Of a stretch of 64,000 nt of DNA, positions 56,818 to 64,000 are shown piece after piece. The position numbers were made by a program, and so were the translations under genes. Position 1 is the first letter of the stretch, and every line of letters starts with the position of its first letter. This stretch comes from Methylocystis hirsuta. GTDB taxonomy: Bacteria > Pseudomonadota > Alphaproteobacteria > Rhizobiales > Beijerinckiaceae. The DNA lies in assembly GCF_003722355.1 (NCBI RefSeq), contig NZ_QWDD01000001.1, forward strand, positions 1,364,001-1,428,000. Direction: 5' to 3'. The notes under the pieces were generated by a model. The model made no database searches. It was not told the DNA's origin and saw only the letters and a program-made list of their open reading frames with translations.

Positions 56818-59121
56818 TTACTCCTGTTTCTTGGTGTTGAGTTTGTAGAAGGCTGACATCTTCTTGGGTCCGCGGCTCCAAATCAGGATCGCGTCTTCGA
56901 CAAGCTCCTGGCGCGTCAGCCGGAAGCTCGAATCGGGGATTGGACCTAGCTCGGGGTGAACATCCCGACGCACGGCGTCGACTTCGGATTCCAGTTCGCC
57001 CCATCTCCATTCCGTGGAGCCGCGCTCGGTCAGGCGCTTCGCCGCGGCGATCACGTCTGCGCGGCGGCCGTCTGCGCTCTTGTGCTGCTCGATCAGTTCT
57101 TTGAGCTTCTGGCGCTCGGCGCGCTCGATGTCGCGTGGAGATGATGGGGCTTCCTGCTCGTCTGGATCGTGGACGGCGTATTGCGGCGCGTCTCCGGCGG
57201 CTTCCGCCTCTTGCTCGGGTGAGACCGCCATGACGGCCTGAATGTGGGGGATCGCGACGCAGGAGGTCACGTGTTCGATCTCGCCGTCGTCGTCGACCAG
57301 ATCGCCAAGCTCGATCTCTTTGAGCGCGAACGGCACGCGGGCCTTCTTGGCGCCGTCACGCATCTTGTCCGCGCGCAGCACGTGCGTGCAGGTCTCGCTT
57401 TGCTGGCGTTTCGGCAATTCGTCTGTCATGAGCACAAAGTCGACGTTGCCGCGCAACGCAGACGAGCCACGAATGCCGTTTTCTTTGTTCTTGCCGAGAT
57501 GGTGGACGATCAGCACCGCGCATTGCAGCGCTGATTCGATGACGCGCGCATGGGAGAGCACAACGTTGATGTCGCCGGCCGAGTTCTCGTCCATGCCAGG
57601 GGCGCACGCGGCGAGCGTATCGAGAATGACAAGGCGCACAGGCAACGGATCGGCGGCGCGCGCCTTCTGGACGGCCTTGATGATCTTCGCCGTCGTCTCA
57701 CGTCCAGATTCGAAAAGGTCGATCATGGGCGCGCGCAGCACGTCGAAAGAGCCAAGCACCCCGGCGTTGTGGATTTTGAGCGCCAGGAGACGCCCATCGA
57801 CGCCGGAAACGCCTTCGCCAGGGATGTAGACGGCCCCGCCGTGGCGCGTCTTTTGTTCAAGCCACGGGACGCCACGCTCCACAGCGTCGGCGAGCCCGAG
57901 CATCAGGAACGATTTGCCGACGTTCGCATCTCCCACCATGAGCCCCACACCGCGCGCCGGGACGAGGTTTTTGACGACCCACTGCTGCGGCTCCCAATTG
58001 ATCGCGAGATCGGTCGCCTTGATAAGTTGGAACGCTTTGCGCTTTTCCTTGAGCGCCTGTTGCTGCGGGGGAAGCTCGCCGTCGTCGTGCTCGCCGTTTA
58101 CGGCGGTGAAGGCGGAGCCGTCCGTGACGCGCCATTCGTTCTCGGAACGGTAGAAGTCGCGTGCGAGCGAGCGGTAGCTGAAATCACCTTCGCCGGGCTT
58201 GTCATCGGCCACAAAGACGCCGAAGGCGCCCGCCGTTGGCGCGCCTTCACGGTTGTTGAGCCAATCGATGATGCCGGCGAAGTCGAGCACGTTGAACTTG
58301 TCGCCATATTCGGCCCATAGGCTCGACGCGAGGTGCCATCGCGCCTCGCTGTGCGACATGTTTCCGCCGGTTTCGAGCAGCACCTTCAGGCGCTCGTCCT
58401 TGGCGCAGAGAATGTCGAGATCATACCTCCCGGTGGCAACGTCGGTGATGTCTTCGCCGTCCGGCCAATCCTCGGCGCGCAAGGTCTCGATCAGTTGTGA
58501 TTCGAGCGTCTTGTCGGTGCCGATCTGATTCTTTGGCGCAGTTTTTATCGCCTCGACGACGGCCGGCGGAGCTTCCGACAACGAAGGGTCAAAGTCGGTC
58601 AGGGCAGGGTGATTTTCATCCGCAGTGTAGGCTTTGCCGTCTTCACGGATAGCGCCAGGAGACACAACCTGCCCGCCCACACCTTTGACATCTGTGCCCA
58701 GGTCCTTGAACATGCCGGCCGAGCAGCCGAGCGCGTGGTCGTTTGGCAGGTAGATGTGCAGGCCGCCCGAGCGCGTGTGCGTCACCGGGTATTGGCTGAC
58801 GTCGATATTGTTGTCGGCGAGCCATTGGGTGAGCTTCGCCGGGCCGTCTTTCTTCGTGTCGGCGTCGAGCACGATGACGCCGGAAGGACCGCAACTTACC
58901 GATGGAGTCGCATCAGGCCAGCGGCGCCACATCTTTTTTATGCGCGTAGGGTCACGCGTGCAGCCGCGAAACTCGCCGTCTACTTGCTCGACTTCGTTGT
59001 CTGGCTTCGTCCAGCCTTCGATGACGGGGTTCTTGTCGACAACCGGGAAAACATAAATGCCGGCCGCAGCGAGATCGAGCGCGAGCTTCAGATTGTGCCG
59101 GCGGCGGCTCGGGGTGTCCAT
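56818..59121 (-). CDS. Primase-polymerase/helicase replication protein
   Basis: A 767-residue protein. The N-terminal AEP prim-pol domain (residues ~10-190) has VFPVVDKNPVIEGWTK, GVIVLDADTK (catalytic Asp86/Asp88) and THTRSGGLHIYL. The C-terminal RepA/RecA-like helicase (AAA_25) has Walker A VGDANVGKS (396-404) and Walker B LVILDTLAACAPGMDENSAG. Such fusions prime and unwind phage or plasmid DNA. It is the main replication protein and, with the iteron array, points to theta replication. Confidence 0.9.
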   Translation of the reverse strand: MDTPSRRRHNLKLALDLAAAGIYVFPVVDKNPVIEGWTKPDNEVEQVDGEFRGCTRDPTRIKKMWRRWPDATPSVSCGPSGVIVLDADTKKDGPAKLTQWLADNNIDVSQYPVTHTRSGGLHIYLPNDHALGCSAGMFKDLGTDVKGVGGQVVSPGAIREDGKAYTADENHPALTDFDPSLSEAPPAVVEAIKTAPKNQIGTDKTLESQLIETLRAEDWPDGEDITDVATGRYDLDILCAKDERLKVLLETGGNMSHSEARWHLASSLWAEYGDKFNVLDFAGIIDWLNNREGAPTAGAFGVFVADDKPGEGDFSYRSLARDFYRSENEWRVTDGSAFTAVNGEHDDGELPPQQQALKEKRKAFQLIKATDLAINWEPQQWVVKNLVPARGVGLMVGDANVGKSFLMLGLADAVERGVPWLEQKTRHGGAVYIPGEGVSGVDGRLLALKIHNAGVLGSFDVLRAPMIDLFESGRETTAKIIKAVQKARAADPLPVRLVILDTLAACAPGMDENSAGDINVVLSHARVIESALQCAVLIVHHLGKNKENGIRGSSALRGNVDFVLMTDELPKRQQSETCTHVLRADKMRDGAKKARVPFALKEIELGDLVDDDGEIEHVTSCVAIPHIQAVMAVSPEQEAEAAGDAPQYAVHDPDEQEAPSSPRDIERAERQKLKELIEQHKSADGRRADVIAAAKRLTERGSTEWRWGELESEVDAVRRDVHPELGPIPDSSFRLTRQELVEDAILIWSRGPKKMSAFYKLNTKKQE

Positions 59122-59153
59122 GCAGGATGTTTTCTCTCGCTAACAGAAAAAGA

Positions 59154-59189
59154 ACATGGGGACGATAAAGCCCCCATGTCGCAACATTT
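59154..59189 (-). terminator. Terminator overlapping an operator-like site
   Basis: Read leftward: ACATGGGG...CCCCATGT hairpin followed by TCTTTTTCTG, before the primase-helicase gene. CCATGTCGCAACATTT (59174-59189) matches the dispersed palindrome at 11 of 14 positions. Confidence 0.65.
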
Positions 59190-59194
59190 AGCCG

Positions 59195-59557
59195 TTAATG
59201 ACCGAGCGTTTCGTCGGCAGAGTCAAAGTCGAAGCGGACCTTGGCCGCTTCGTCGGTCGGTGCAACCGGCTTCGAGTTGCGGATCAGCCGATCCAGGCGT
59301 GTGCGCACCATGTCAAGCGTCATCCGCAACGCCGCAACCATGTTCTGCGCGTGCGCGAACTCGGTGTGCGGGATGTATTTGCCGGTGAGCTTGCCGTCTT
59401 TCAACAAGGCGACCTGTGCGTGAAAATCACGCAGATGTGTCGACAGGAGAACGACGGCGCACTCATGATCTTCGACCGTTTCGAGATCGCCGACGCGCAG
59501 ATCGGTGCCGTGAATAGGCAGATCGGCGACGAGGTCTTTCGCGAAAAGCCGGCTCAT
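59195..59557 (-). CDS. Unknown 120-residue protein
   Basis: MSRLFAKDLVADLPIHGTDL at the start; a beta-rich front and a long helix (AHAQNMVAALRMTLDMVRTR). ATGA overlap with the upstream gene. Possibly a replication accessory. Confidence 0.6.
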   Translation of the reverse strand: MSRLFAKDLVADLPIHGTDLRVGDLETVEDHECAVVLLSTHLRDFHAQVALLKDGKLTGKYIPHTEFAHAQNMVAALRMTLDMVRTRLDRLIRNSKPVAPTDEAAKVRFDFDSADETLGH

Positions 59558-60246
59558 GCCTTGCACCCCATATGGGCGACGACGTTGATCATATCGTGAT
59601 GGGGGCCGCGCGTCGCCGTGCAAGGCACGCCAAGCACCGTCTCGTAAAAGCGTCGGACTTCTTCCAACTGCTTGTCGACAGGCGGCCGCCAGTTGCGCGC
59701 GGATTCGAGGATGTCGCCCAAGGTGAGCGGCTTCGATTGGTCCTCGTCAACTGTCGACGTTACGGTCGGAGTCGGCTTTGGCGGCGGCATGAACAGGTCG
59801 GCGAGCAAGCTCGAAAGGAAAGCGTCGACGGCGTTCGTCGCCTTGCCCCACTGCTGCGGAGGCGAGAAAGCCTTCACTTCGTTGCGGCCGAACGGCGCCA
59901 CGAGCGGGTCGATCAGCGCAGGCCCGCCAAACGCCTTCATATACGGATCGTTGTTGGCGGCCGGCGCGGCCGTGTCGGCTTCGATGCGTTCCGCTTCCTC
60001 GATATGCGCCTCGACAGTCTCTTTCAACTTGCGAAGGAACGGCGTCGACATGCAGCCAAGGCTGGCCACAAATTCATGGACGGAGTTCTCGAAGCGGCCC
60101 AAAGAGTCGCTCTGCACGTCCCGCGAGGACAATATGGTCGTCGCCATGAGCGGCGCAAAGACGTTGTCGGCAGCAACGAGCATGTCGGCCGCGGCGCGAA
60201 GTCGGTCGTTCGTCAAGTCGTCGAGTTCTTTCACGCTATTCTGCAT
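59554..60246 (-). CDS. Unknown 230-residue protein
   Basis: MQNSVKELDDLTNDRLRAAA at the start; helical N-terminal 110 residues, Pro-rich linker (MPPPKPTPTVTST), C-terminal EEVRRFYETVLGVPCTATRG. Overlaps the upstream gene by 11 bases. Function unknown. Confidence 0.6.
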   Translation of the reverse strand: MQNSVKELDDLTNDRLRAAADMLVAADNVFAPLMATTILSSRDVQSDSLGRFENSVHEFVASLGCMSTPFLRKLKETVEAHIEEAERIEADTAAPAANNDPYMKAFGGPALIDPLVAPFGRNEVKAFSPPQQWGKATNAVDAFLSSLLADLFMPPPKPTPTVTSTVDEDQSKPLTLGDILESARNWRPPVDKQLEEVRRFYETVLGVPCTATRGPHHDMINVVAHMGCKA

Positions 60247-60703
60247 TCGTTGACTCCTCGGGGTTCTGACCGACTTCGCCGGTCTGGGCATTCGGCGCCG
60301 TGGTTGGCGCGGAATCGGTGTTGCGCAACTTATCGATCTGGCGATCGAGGCGCAGAAGATCGGCCGCGTAATAGCGCGCGCAGGCGTTGCGTTGGGCGAT
60401 AGCGGCGTCAAGTTGTGACGTGTAATGTTGGGCTTTCGGCCGCTTGGCGTAGAGCAAAGCGTGCTCGAAAGCCGGTCCACAACCCACCACCACGTAAACA
60501 ACAAAAGCATCGACACACGGTTGACCGAAACGTGTCTTCTGATCACTCGCCTTCAGCGCCGCGTCGAAATCCATTTGGGGCGGATCGTCATAGCGATCGA
60601 GGACGAAAGAGTTCTTCAGCGCGAGTTCGTGCCTCGCTTCGCGTAACGCTCTCTTGGTGCGCTCGTGAGCTTTTTGCTCTGGCGACTTGTCTTCTGTTGG
60701 CAT
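60236..60703 (-). CDS. Unknown 155-residue protein
   Basis: MPTEDKSPEQKAHERTKRAL at the start; charged helices around a hydrophobic middle (VDAFVVYVVVGCGPAFEHAL). AAGGAG 7 bases before the ATG at 60703. Function unknown. Confidence 0.6.
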   Translation of the reverse strand: MPTEDKSPEQKAHERTKRALREARHELALKNSFVLDRYDDPPQMDFDAALKASDQKTRFGQPCVDAFVVYVVVGCGPAFEHALLYAKRPKAQHYTSQLDAAIAQRNACARYYAADLLRLDRQIDKLRNTDSAPTTAPNAQTGEVGQNPEESTNAE

Positions 60704-60983
60704 TCTCACACTCCTTGATGTGGTGGTTCATTCCTTTTGCGGCGATGCGATAGGCTTTTCGTCGGTGGTCCATGCTTATTTCTTCGACGAACCCGATCTC
60801 GACGAGGTGGGCGGCGGCGATCGGGTCTGCGACAATTCGCCAACTGTCAGGCAAAAGCCGCTTGTGACGAATCAGGTCGTCGAAAACGGCACGGACCGGG
60901 CGGGGGAGGGTATCATTCACCGGCGTTAAGCCTTTGTATTTACGAATAAAGCCGGGGACGGCCCACGGCCTGATGCGCTGCAT
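60588..60983 (-). CDS. Unknown protein, first gene of the leftward early run
   Basis: A 131-residue frame from the ATG at 60983: WAVPGFIRKYKGLTPVNDTL, then a winged-helix-like middle (LIRHKRLLPDSWRIVADPIA; LVEIGFVEEISMDHRRKAYR). The last 39 codons overlap the next gene by 116 bases. The start is uncertain because the predicted promoter is very close; a GTG at 61043 is possible. Confidence 0.5.
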   Translation of the reverse strand: MQRIRPWAVPGFIRKYKGLTPVNDTLPRPVRAVFDDLIRHKRLLPDSWRIVADPIAAAHLVEIGFVEEISMDHRRKAYRIAAKGMNHHIKECENANRRQVARAKSSRAHQESVTRSEARTRAEELFRPRSL

Positions 60984-61027
60984 GTCATGCCACGTAAGGC
61001 ACCGTGAGTCAACATGTCCCGACAACT
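60984..61027 (-). promoter_or_regulatory. Leftward early promoter with operator (61012-61027)
   Basis: -35 TTGACT (61012-61007) with 17-base spacer to a weak CATGAC. The operator ACATGTCCCGACAACT (12 of 14) overlaps the -35. Confidence 0.55.
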
Positions 61028-61058
61028 TCGCGCCTTTAAGCACGTATTTTTAGAATGC

Positions 61059-61096
61059 TTGACCCATGCGGTTGTGTATGACATGTCTGATAATGG
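61059..61096 (+). promoter_or_regulatory. Rightward early promoter region with operator (61081-61096)
   Basis: TTGACC at 61059-61064 with 17-base spacer to CATGTC; the operator ACATGTCTGATAATGG covers the -10 and start (10 of 14). Facing the leftward site at 61012-61027, this forms a divergent double-operator switch about 70 bp apart. Confidence 0.5.
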
Positions 61097-61132
61097 ATTC
61101 ACAACTCATGACATTTGGCAGGGGGCTAATCG

Positions 61133-61600
61133 ATGCCGGCAATATTGGGGGTTGATCTAGGCACTAAATGCGGTTGGGCGCATTTGAACACAAACAGTCA
61201 AGGTTCGGCTATAATTTCGGGTGTGTGGGATTGTTCAATCCGGTCTGGTGTCGATTCTCCCGCAATACGCTTTCTGAAATTCGAAAAGAATTTGGATGGT
61301 GTTTTATCTTTATCACCTGACATGGTGTTTTACGAGATTGTGCGCGCACACCGCGGAGTCAAAGCGGCGCACATGTATGGCGCATTCCAACAAAAACTGT
61401 TCGAACGTTGCGACTATTTCGGCGTGCCTTATGAAGGCGTCAGCGTTCAAGCCATCAAGAAGTTTGCGACAGGAAAAGGTAACGCCCCAAAAGAGGATGT
61501 GATCGCAGCCGTCCGTGTGTGGGGGTTCCATCCGAAAGACGACAACGAAGCAGACGCTATTGCGCTCGCGCGTCTTGGATGGGAGCAATATGGCTCCTAA
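61133..61600 (+). CDS. RuvC-like Holliday junction resolvase
   Basis: A 155-residue protein with the RNase H-fold catalytic residues: Asp8 in ILGVDLGTKCGW, Glu68 in MVFYEIVRAHRG, and Asp137/Asp141 in DDNEADAIALA. Phage RuvC-like enzymes resolve recombination junctions before packaging. AGGGGG 7 bases before the ATG. First gene of the rightward unit. Confidence 0.87.
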   Translation: MPAILGVDLGTKCGWAHLNTNSQGSAIISGVWDCSIRSGVDSPAIRFLKFEKNLDGVLSLSPDMVFYEIVRAHRGVKAAHMYGAFQQKLFERCDYFGVPYEGVSVQAIKKFATGKGNAPKEDVIAAVRVWGFHPKDDNEADAIALARLGWEQYGS

Positions 61601-62915
61601 AATTCGGCGCCCGCTTAAACCTTATCAGATCGAAGATGGTCAACACGTAGCGAAGCGCAAAGCAACGCTCGTGGCGCACCAGCCGCGTGTTGGAAAAACA
61701 AACATCGCGATACACGCGGCTGATCTGCGGCTGGCTGATCTGGTTATCGTCATCTGTCCGCCGAACGTGCGTCACAACTGGCGCCAGGCTATCAAAGAGT
61801 TCCGCAAAGGCAGGTGGCACGCGATAGTTTGCGGCGACAACTTCGCCTCGAAACTGTTGCCGCGCATTAAGATGTTGCGCAAGACAAGGGCTTTCAAACA
61901 TGTCGTCCTGGTGCTCGACGAATCGCATCGGTTTAAGAACCGTGCGGCGGCGCGCACGCGGGCGGTTTATGGGCCAGAATGCACTGCAATAGGTGGTTTG
62001 GTTGAATTGGCCGATCAAGTTGTGTTGCTTACCGGCACGCCGCTGCCGAATGATCCTGTCGAGCTTTATCCGATGCTGCGCTCTTGTGCGCCGGAACTGA
62101 TCATAGGCGACAACGGCCGCCCGTTGTCGAAATCACGCTTCGAGAATCGATATTGCAAGGTAAAGTGGACGCCGTTCGGAACAAAGACGGTTGGGGGCAA
62201 ACGCTACGGCGAATTGAAGGCGCTCCTGATGGAGAGCGGCTTCTGCATTCGTCGCACCCGCAAGGAGGTGTTCGGGCGCGATCTGCAACCACCGACAAAC
62301 GTGTATGTGCAGGCGGCGAAGGCGTTTGGTTCCGAACTGTCGGCGCTCGAAGCGAGCCCCGAGGGACAACGAATCAAGGAAGCGTTGCAGCGTGGCGGCT
62401 TGGTTGCGCTCGCGAAGCTGGAAAAGGGCTCCGCGGCGCGGCTACGAAAGCTATATGGGCTCGCTAAGGTGGCCGATCTCTCGTCGCTGATTGCGGACGA
62501 GTTGGAGGAAGAACCGGACAGCAAAGTGGTGGTCGGCTTCTGGCACACAGATGTCGGCGACGCTTATGCGCAAGCGCTCCGCCGGTTCCATCCGCTTGTG
62601 TTCGACGGCCGGGTGTCGAGCGACCGCAAGGTGCGGATGAATCGGCAATTCCTCGACAACAAGAAGCATCGTGTGATCCTAGGGCAGATCGGCGCAGCCG
62701 GCGTCGGGCTCGACTTCAGCGCCGCGCGAAACGTTGTGTTGGCCGAATGGAGCTACGTCGGCGTGGACAACGAGCAGTTCTGCGCGCGTATCTTCAACAT
62801 GAACGTCGACGAACCCGGCTTCATCCGGTTCGCGGTTCTGCCCGGCTCAATGGATGCGGAAATCGCCCAGGAGGCAAAACGCAAGCTGGAAATAGCCGCC
62901 AAAATTTTTGATTGA
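61590..62915 (+). CDS. SNF2-type helicase
   Basis: A 441-residue protein. Walker A is degenerate but present (QPRVGKTNIAI, GKT 35-37). Further motifs: VIVICPPNVRHNW, DESH box (110-113), LLTGTPLPND, and C-terminal VILGQIGAAGVGLDF with ...DNEQFCARIF as motif VI. It is the small phage SNF2-like translocase type. Overlaps the RuvC-like gene by 11 bases, so they are coupled. Confidence 0.87.
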   Translation: MAPKIRRPLKPYQIEDGQHVAKRKATLVAHQPRVGKTNIAIHAADLRLADLVIVICPPNVRHNWRQAIKEFRKGRWHAIVCGDNFASKLLPRIKMLRKTRAFKHVVLVLDESHRFKNRAAARTRAVYGPECTAIGGLVELADQVVLLTGTPLPNDPVELYPMLRSCAPELIIGDNGRPLSKSRFENRYCKVKWTPFGTKTVGGKRYGELKALLMESGFCIRRTRKEVFGRDLQPPTNVYVQAAKAFGSELSALEASPEGQRIKEALQRGGLVALAKLEKGSAARLRKLYGLAKVADLSSLIADELEEEPDSKVVVGFWHTDVGDAYAQALRRFHPLVFDGRVSSDRKVRMNRQFLDNKKHRVILGQIGAAGVGLDFSAARNVVLAEWSYVGVDNEQFCARIFNMNVDEPGFIRFAVLPGSMDAEIAQEAKRKLEIAAKIFD

Positions 62916-62941
62916 CATGTCGGGACATGATGATGTAGAAG
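62913..62941 (+). promoter_or_regulatory. Rightward promoter with operator (62916-62931)
   Basis: TTGACA (62913-62918), 17-base spacer, GTAGAA (62936-62941). ACATGTCGGGACATGA matches 13 of 14 positions and begins within the -35. Confidence 0.65.
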
Positions 62942-62977
62942 CGTGCTAGACATTACAACTTGGGATGGCCAGCGCCC

Positions 62978-63214
62978 GTGGCAAACATCGTCGACAAGAA
63001 CGGCAACCGCACGTCGGTTGAGCGGGCAGTGCGCAGCGCACTCGACAACACCTCCTGGGGGCTCGGCCAGATGGAAGGGTTGTCCGAGAAGATCGAGAAT
63101 TTGCAGAACGTCGTCGCGAAGCTCGTGGACGAGGGCGTTTCGGATCAACGGATCAACAATGCGGCCTTGCGAGACATTCTCGGCTATGGCGCTGACTTCG
63201 AACGGGTGGAGTGA
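62978..63214 (+). CDS. Small unknown protein
   Basis: A 78-residue helical protein from a GTG at 62978 (GGATGG 9 bases upstream): VANIVDKNGNRTSVERAVRS, then a helical SEKIENLQNVVAKLVDEGVS. A TTG at 62960 is an alternative start. Function unknown. Confidence 0.55.
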   Translation: MANIVDKNGNRTSVERAVRSALDNTSWGLGQMEGLSEKIENLQNVVAKLVDEGVSDQRINNAALRDILGYGADFERVE

Positions 63215-63217
63215 TTG

Positions 63218-63718
63218 ATGCGCGTCTTTTTCGACACCGAGTTAGAGGACACCGGCCGGGAGATCAAACTGATCTCGCTCGGCGCCGTGCGTGAGGACGG
63301 CAAACAATTCTATGCCGAGATGGCGTGGAAGCCGTCACCGAGCACCGATCCTTGGATTGTCGAAAACGTCGCGCGCCACCTACGCGGCCCCTCTGTTTGG
63401 TTGCCGCGCGCCGATCTGGCTCGTGAGTTTAACGAGTTCGCGGGCCACGATCCTGAGTTCTGGGCCTACGTCGGCGCATATGATTGGGTGGCGCTCTGTC
63501 AGCTTTACGGAAAGCTGCTCGATCGTCCCGGCGGGTGGCCGAGCTACTATCGTGACGTGAAAATGTTGTGGGAGATGGCGGCGCGGCCGACGCCGCCGCG
63601 GCACTTCGGCACAACGCACTTTGCGCTCGACGACGCGATGTGGACGAAAGAGTTGTTCGATTCTCTCCATCGGCTGAACTGGTTCAAGATGCCTCCGCTC
63701 ATGTCGGAGGTGGCATGA
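63218..63718 (+). CDS. DEDD-type 3'-5' exonuclease
   Basis: A 166-residue protein. MRVFFDTELEDTG (Asp6, Glu8), AYDWVAL (Asp90), and HFALDDAMWTKEL (His135, Asp139) give the DEDD-h catalytic set. It resembles the Rv2179c-like/RNase T group and probably trims RNA or DNA ends. Confidence 0.83.
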   Translation: MRVFFDTELEDTGREIKLISLGAVREDGKQFYAEMAWKPSPSTDPWIVENVARHLRGPSVWLPRADLAREFNEFAGHDPEFWAYVGAYDWVALCQLYGKLLDRPGGWPSYYRDVKMLWEMAARPTPPRHFGTTHFALDDAMWTKELFDSLHRLNWFKMPPLMSEVA

Positions 63719-64000
63719 GAGTTCTTATCTGCGGCGGTCGCAACCATTCCGCGACACAAACCTTCAATTGGCTCGAACGCAATCTTCACGACGAGGTGTC
63801 GTTCAAGCTTGGCGTCAATGTTTGGACGTTGACGCACATCATCGAAGGCGGCGCTCGCGGCGCGGACTCAGGTGCTCGGCGGTGGGGTGAAAGTGCAGGC
63901 GTCACGGTGCTCACCTATCCGGCCAACTGGCAAATGTATGGAAGCAGCGCCGGCCCTAAACGGAATGCGCACATGCTGCGCGAAGGCAAGCCGGATGTGG
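63715..64000 (+). CDS. SLOG/DUF2493-family protein (cut by window end)
   Basis: The visible 95 residues start MRVLICGGRNHSATQTFNWL and contain HIIEGGARGADSGARRWGES, the GGARGAD nucleotide-binding signature of the YspA/YpsA-related SLOG fold. ATGA overlap with the exonuclease gene. These proteins bind nucleotide-derived ligands; many are phage encoded. Confidence 0.85.
   Translation, partial: MRVLICGGRNHSATQTFNWLERNLHDEVSFKLGVNVWTLTHIIEGGARGADSGARRWGESAGVTVLTYPANWQMYGSSAGPKRNAHMLREGKPDV

Noticed and set aside
10990-64000. Search for an integrase or transposase
   Set aside because: No tyrosine or serine recombinase, and no Mu-type transposase A/B, is recognisable in the window although the tail is Mu-like, so Mu-style replication is not supported.

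Overview
The window joins a stretch of alphaproteobacterial chromosome (about 1-10,910) to a large prophage (about 10,911 to beyond 64,000). The host looks like a high-GC Rhizobiales-type bacterium, possibly a Methylocystis/Methylosinus relative. That placement is inference from the gene order pheA-kdsB and topA-rnr, the Ala/Arg-rich proteins and the codon style; nothing was searched.

Host part: pheA (cut by the window edge) and kdsB overlap by 4 bases and follow a small lipoprotein gene, all leftward. Next come an intergenic stretch with a structured-RNA candidate ending in a terminator, rpmG (L33), two rightward genes of unknown function (a one-pass membrane protein and an exported protein), the leftward pair topA-rnr, a rightward cupin gene and tRNA-Cys. 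The phage begins directly after the tRNA, so tRNA-Cys is the likely attachment site. No integrase lies in the window; it is probably beyond 64 kb.

Phage late region, 10.99-41.66 kb, all leftward. Read in transcription order from 41.66 kb: small and large terminase (GpA type), gpW-like connector, portal, a metallophosphoesterase, S49 prohead protease with a nested scaffold start, gpD-like decoration protein and gpE-like major capsid protein (a lambda-type head). These are followed by Ig-domain protein, small connectors and tail terminator, and then a Mu-type contractile tail: DUF2635, sheath, tube, two chaperones, tape measure, gp43, gp44, gp45, gp46, gp47 and a gp48-type protein fused to a large extra domain. 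Fibre genes, an endolysin, a holin-like protein and an overlapping spanin pair follow, and the run ends at a strong terminator at 11.6 kb. A XRE-type regulator sits at the extreme left.

Middle: a rightward island of unrecognised genes (42.1-46.6 kb), then a gene-poor structured stretch (46.6-47.95 kb). A leftward early region (61.0 down to 47.95 kb) encodes a primase-helicase, ParB-like and ribbon-helix-helix proteins, four consecutive AlpA-like HTH proteins, many small unknown proteins and a gpZ-like minor tail protein. It contains a gene-free repeat array at 50.3-50.6 kb that resembles an origin, next to a lone HicB-like gene. From 61.1 kb a rightward block encodes a RuvC-like nuclease, a SNF2-type helicase, a small protein, a DEDD exonuclease and a SLOG/DUF2493 protein cut by the window end.

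The most striking unexplained signal is a dispersed 16-bp palindrome, ACATGTC-NN-GACATGT. It recurs at about a dozen places, nearly all between genes and mostly inside recognisable TTGAC(A/T)-N16-18 promoters on both strands. This looks like a regulon-wide operator that silences or coordinates the early and accessory operons of the prophage. A second palindrome family with core GTTATAAC marks the two ends of the rightward island.
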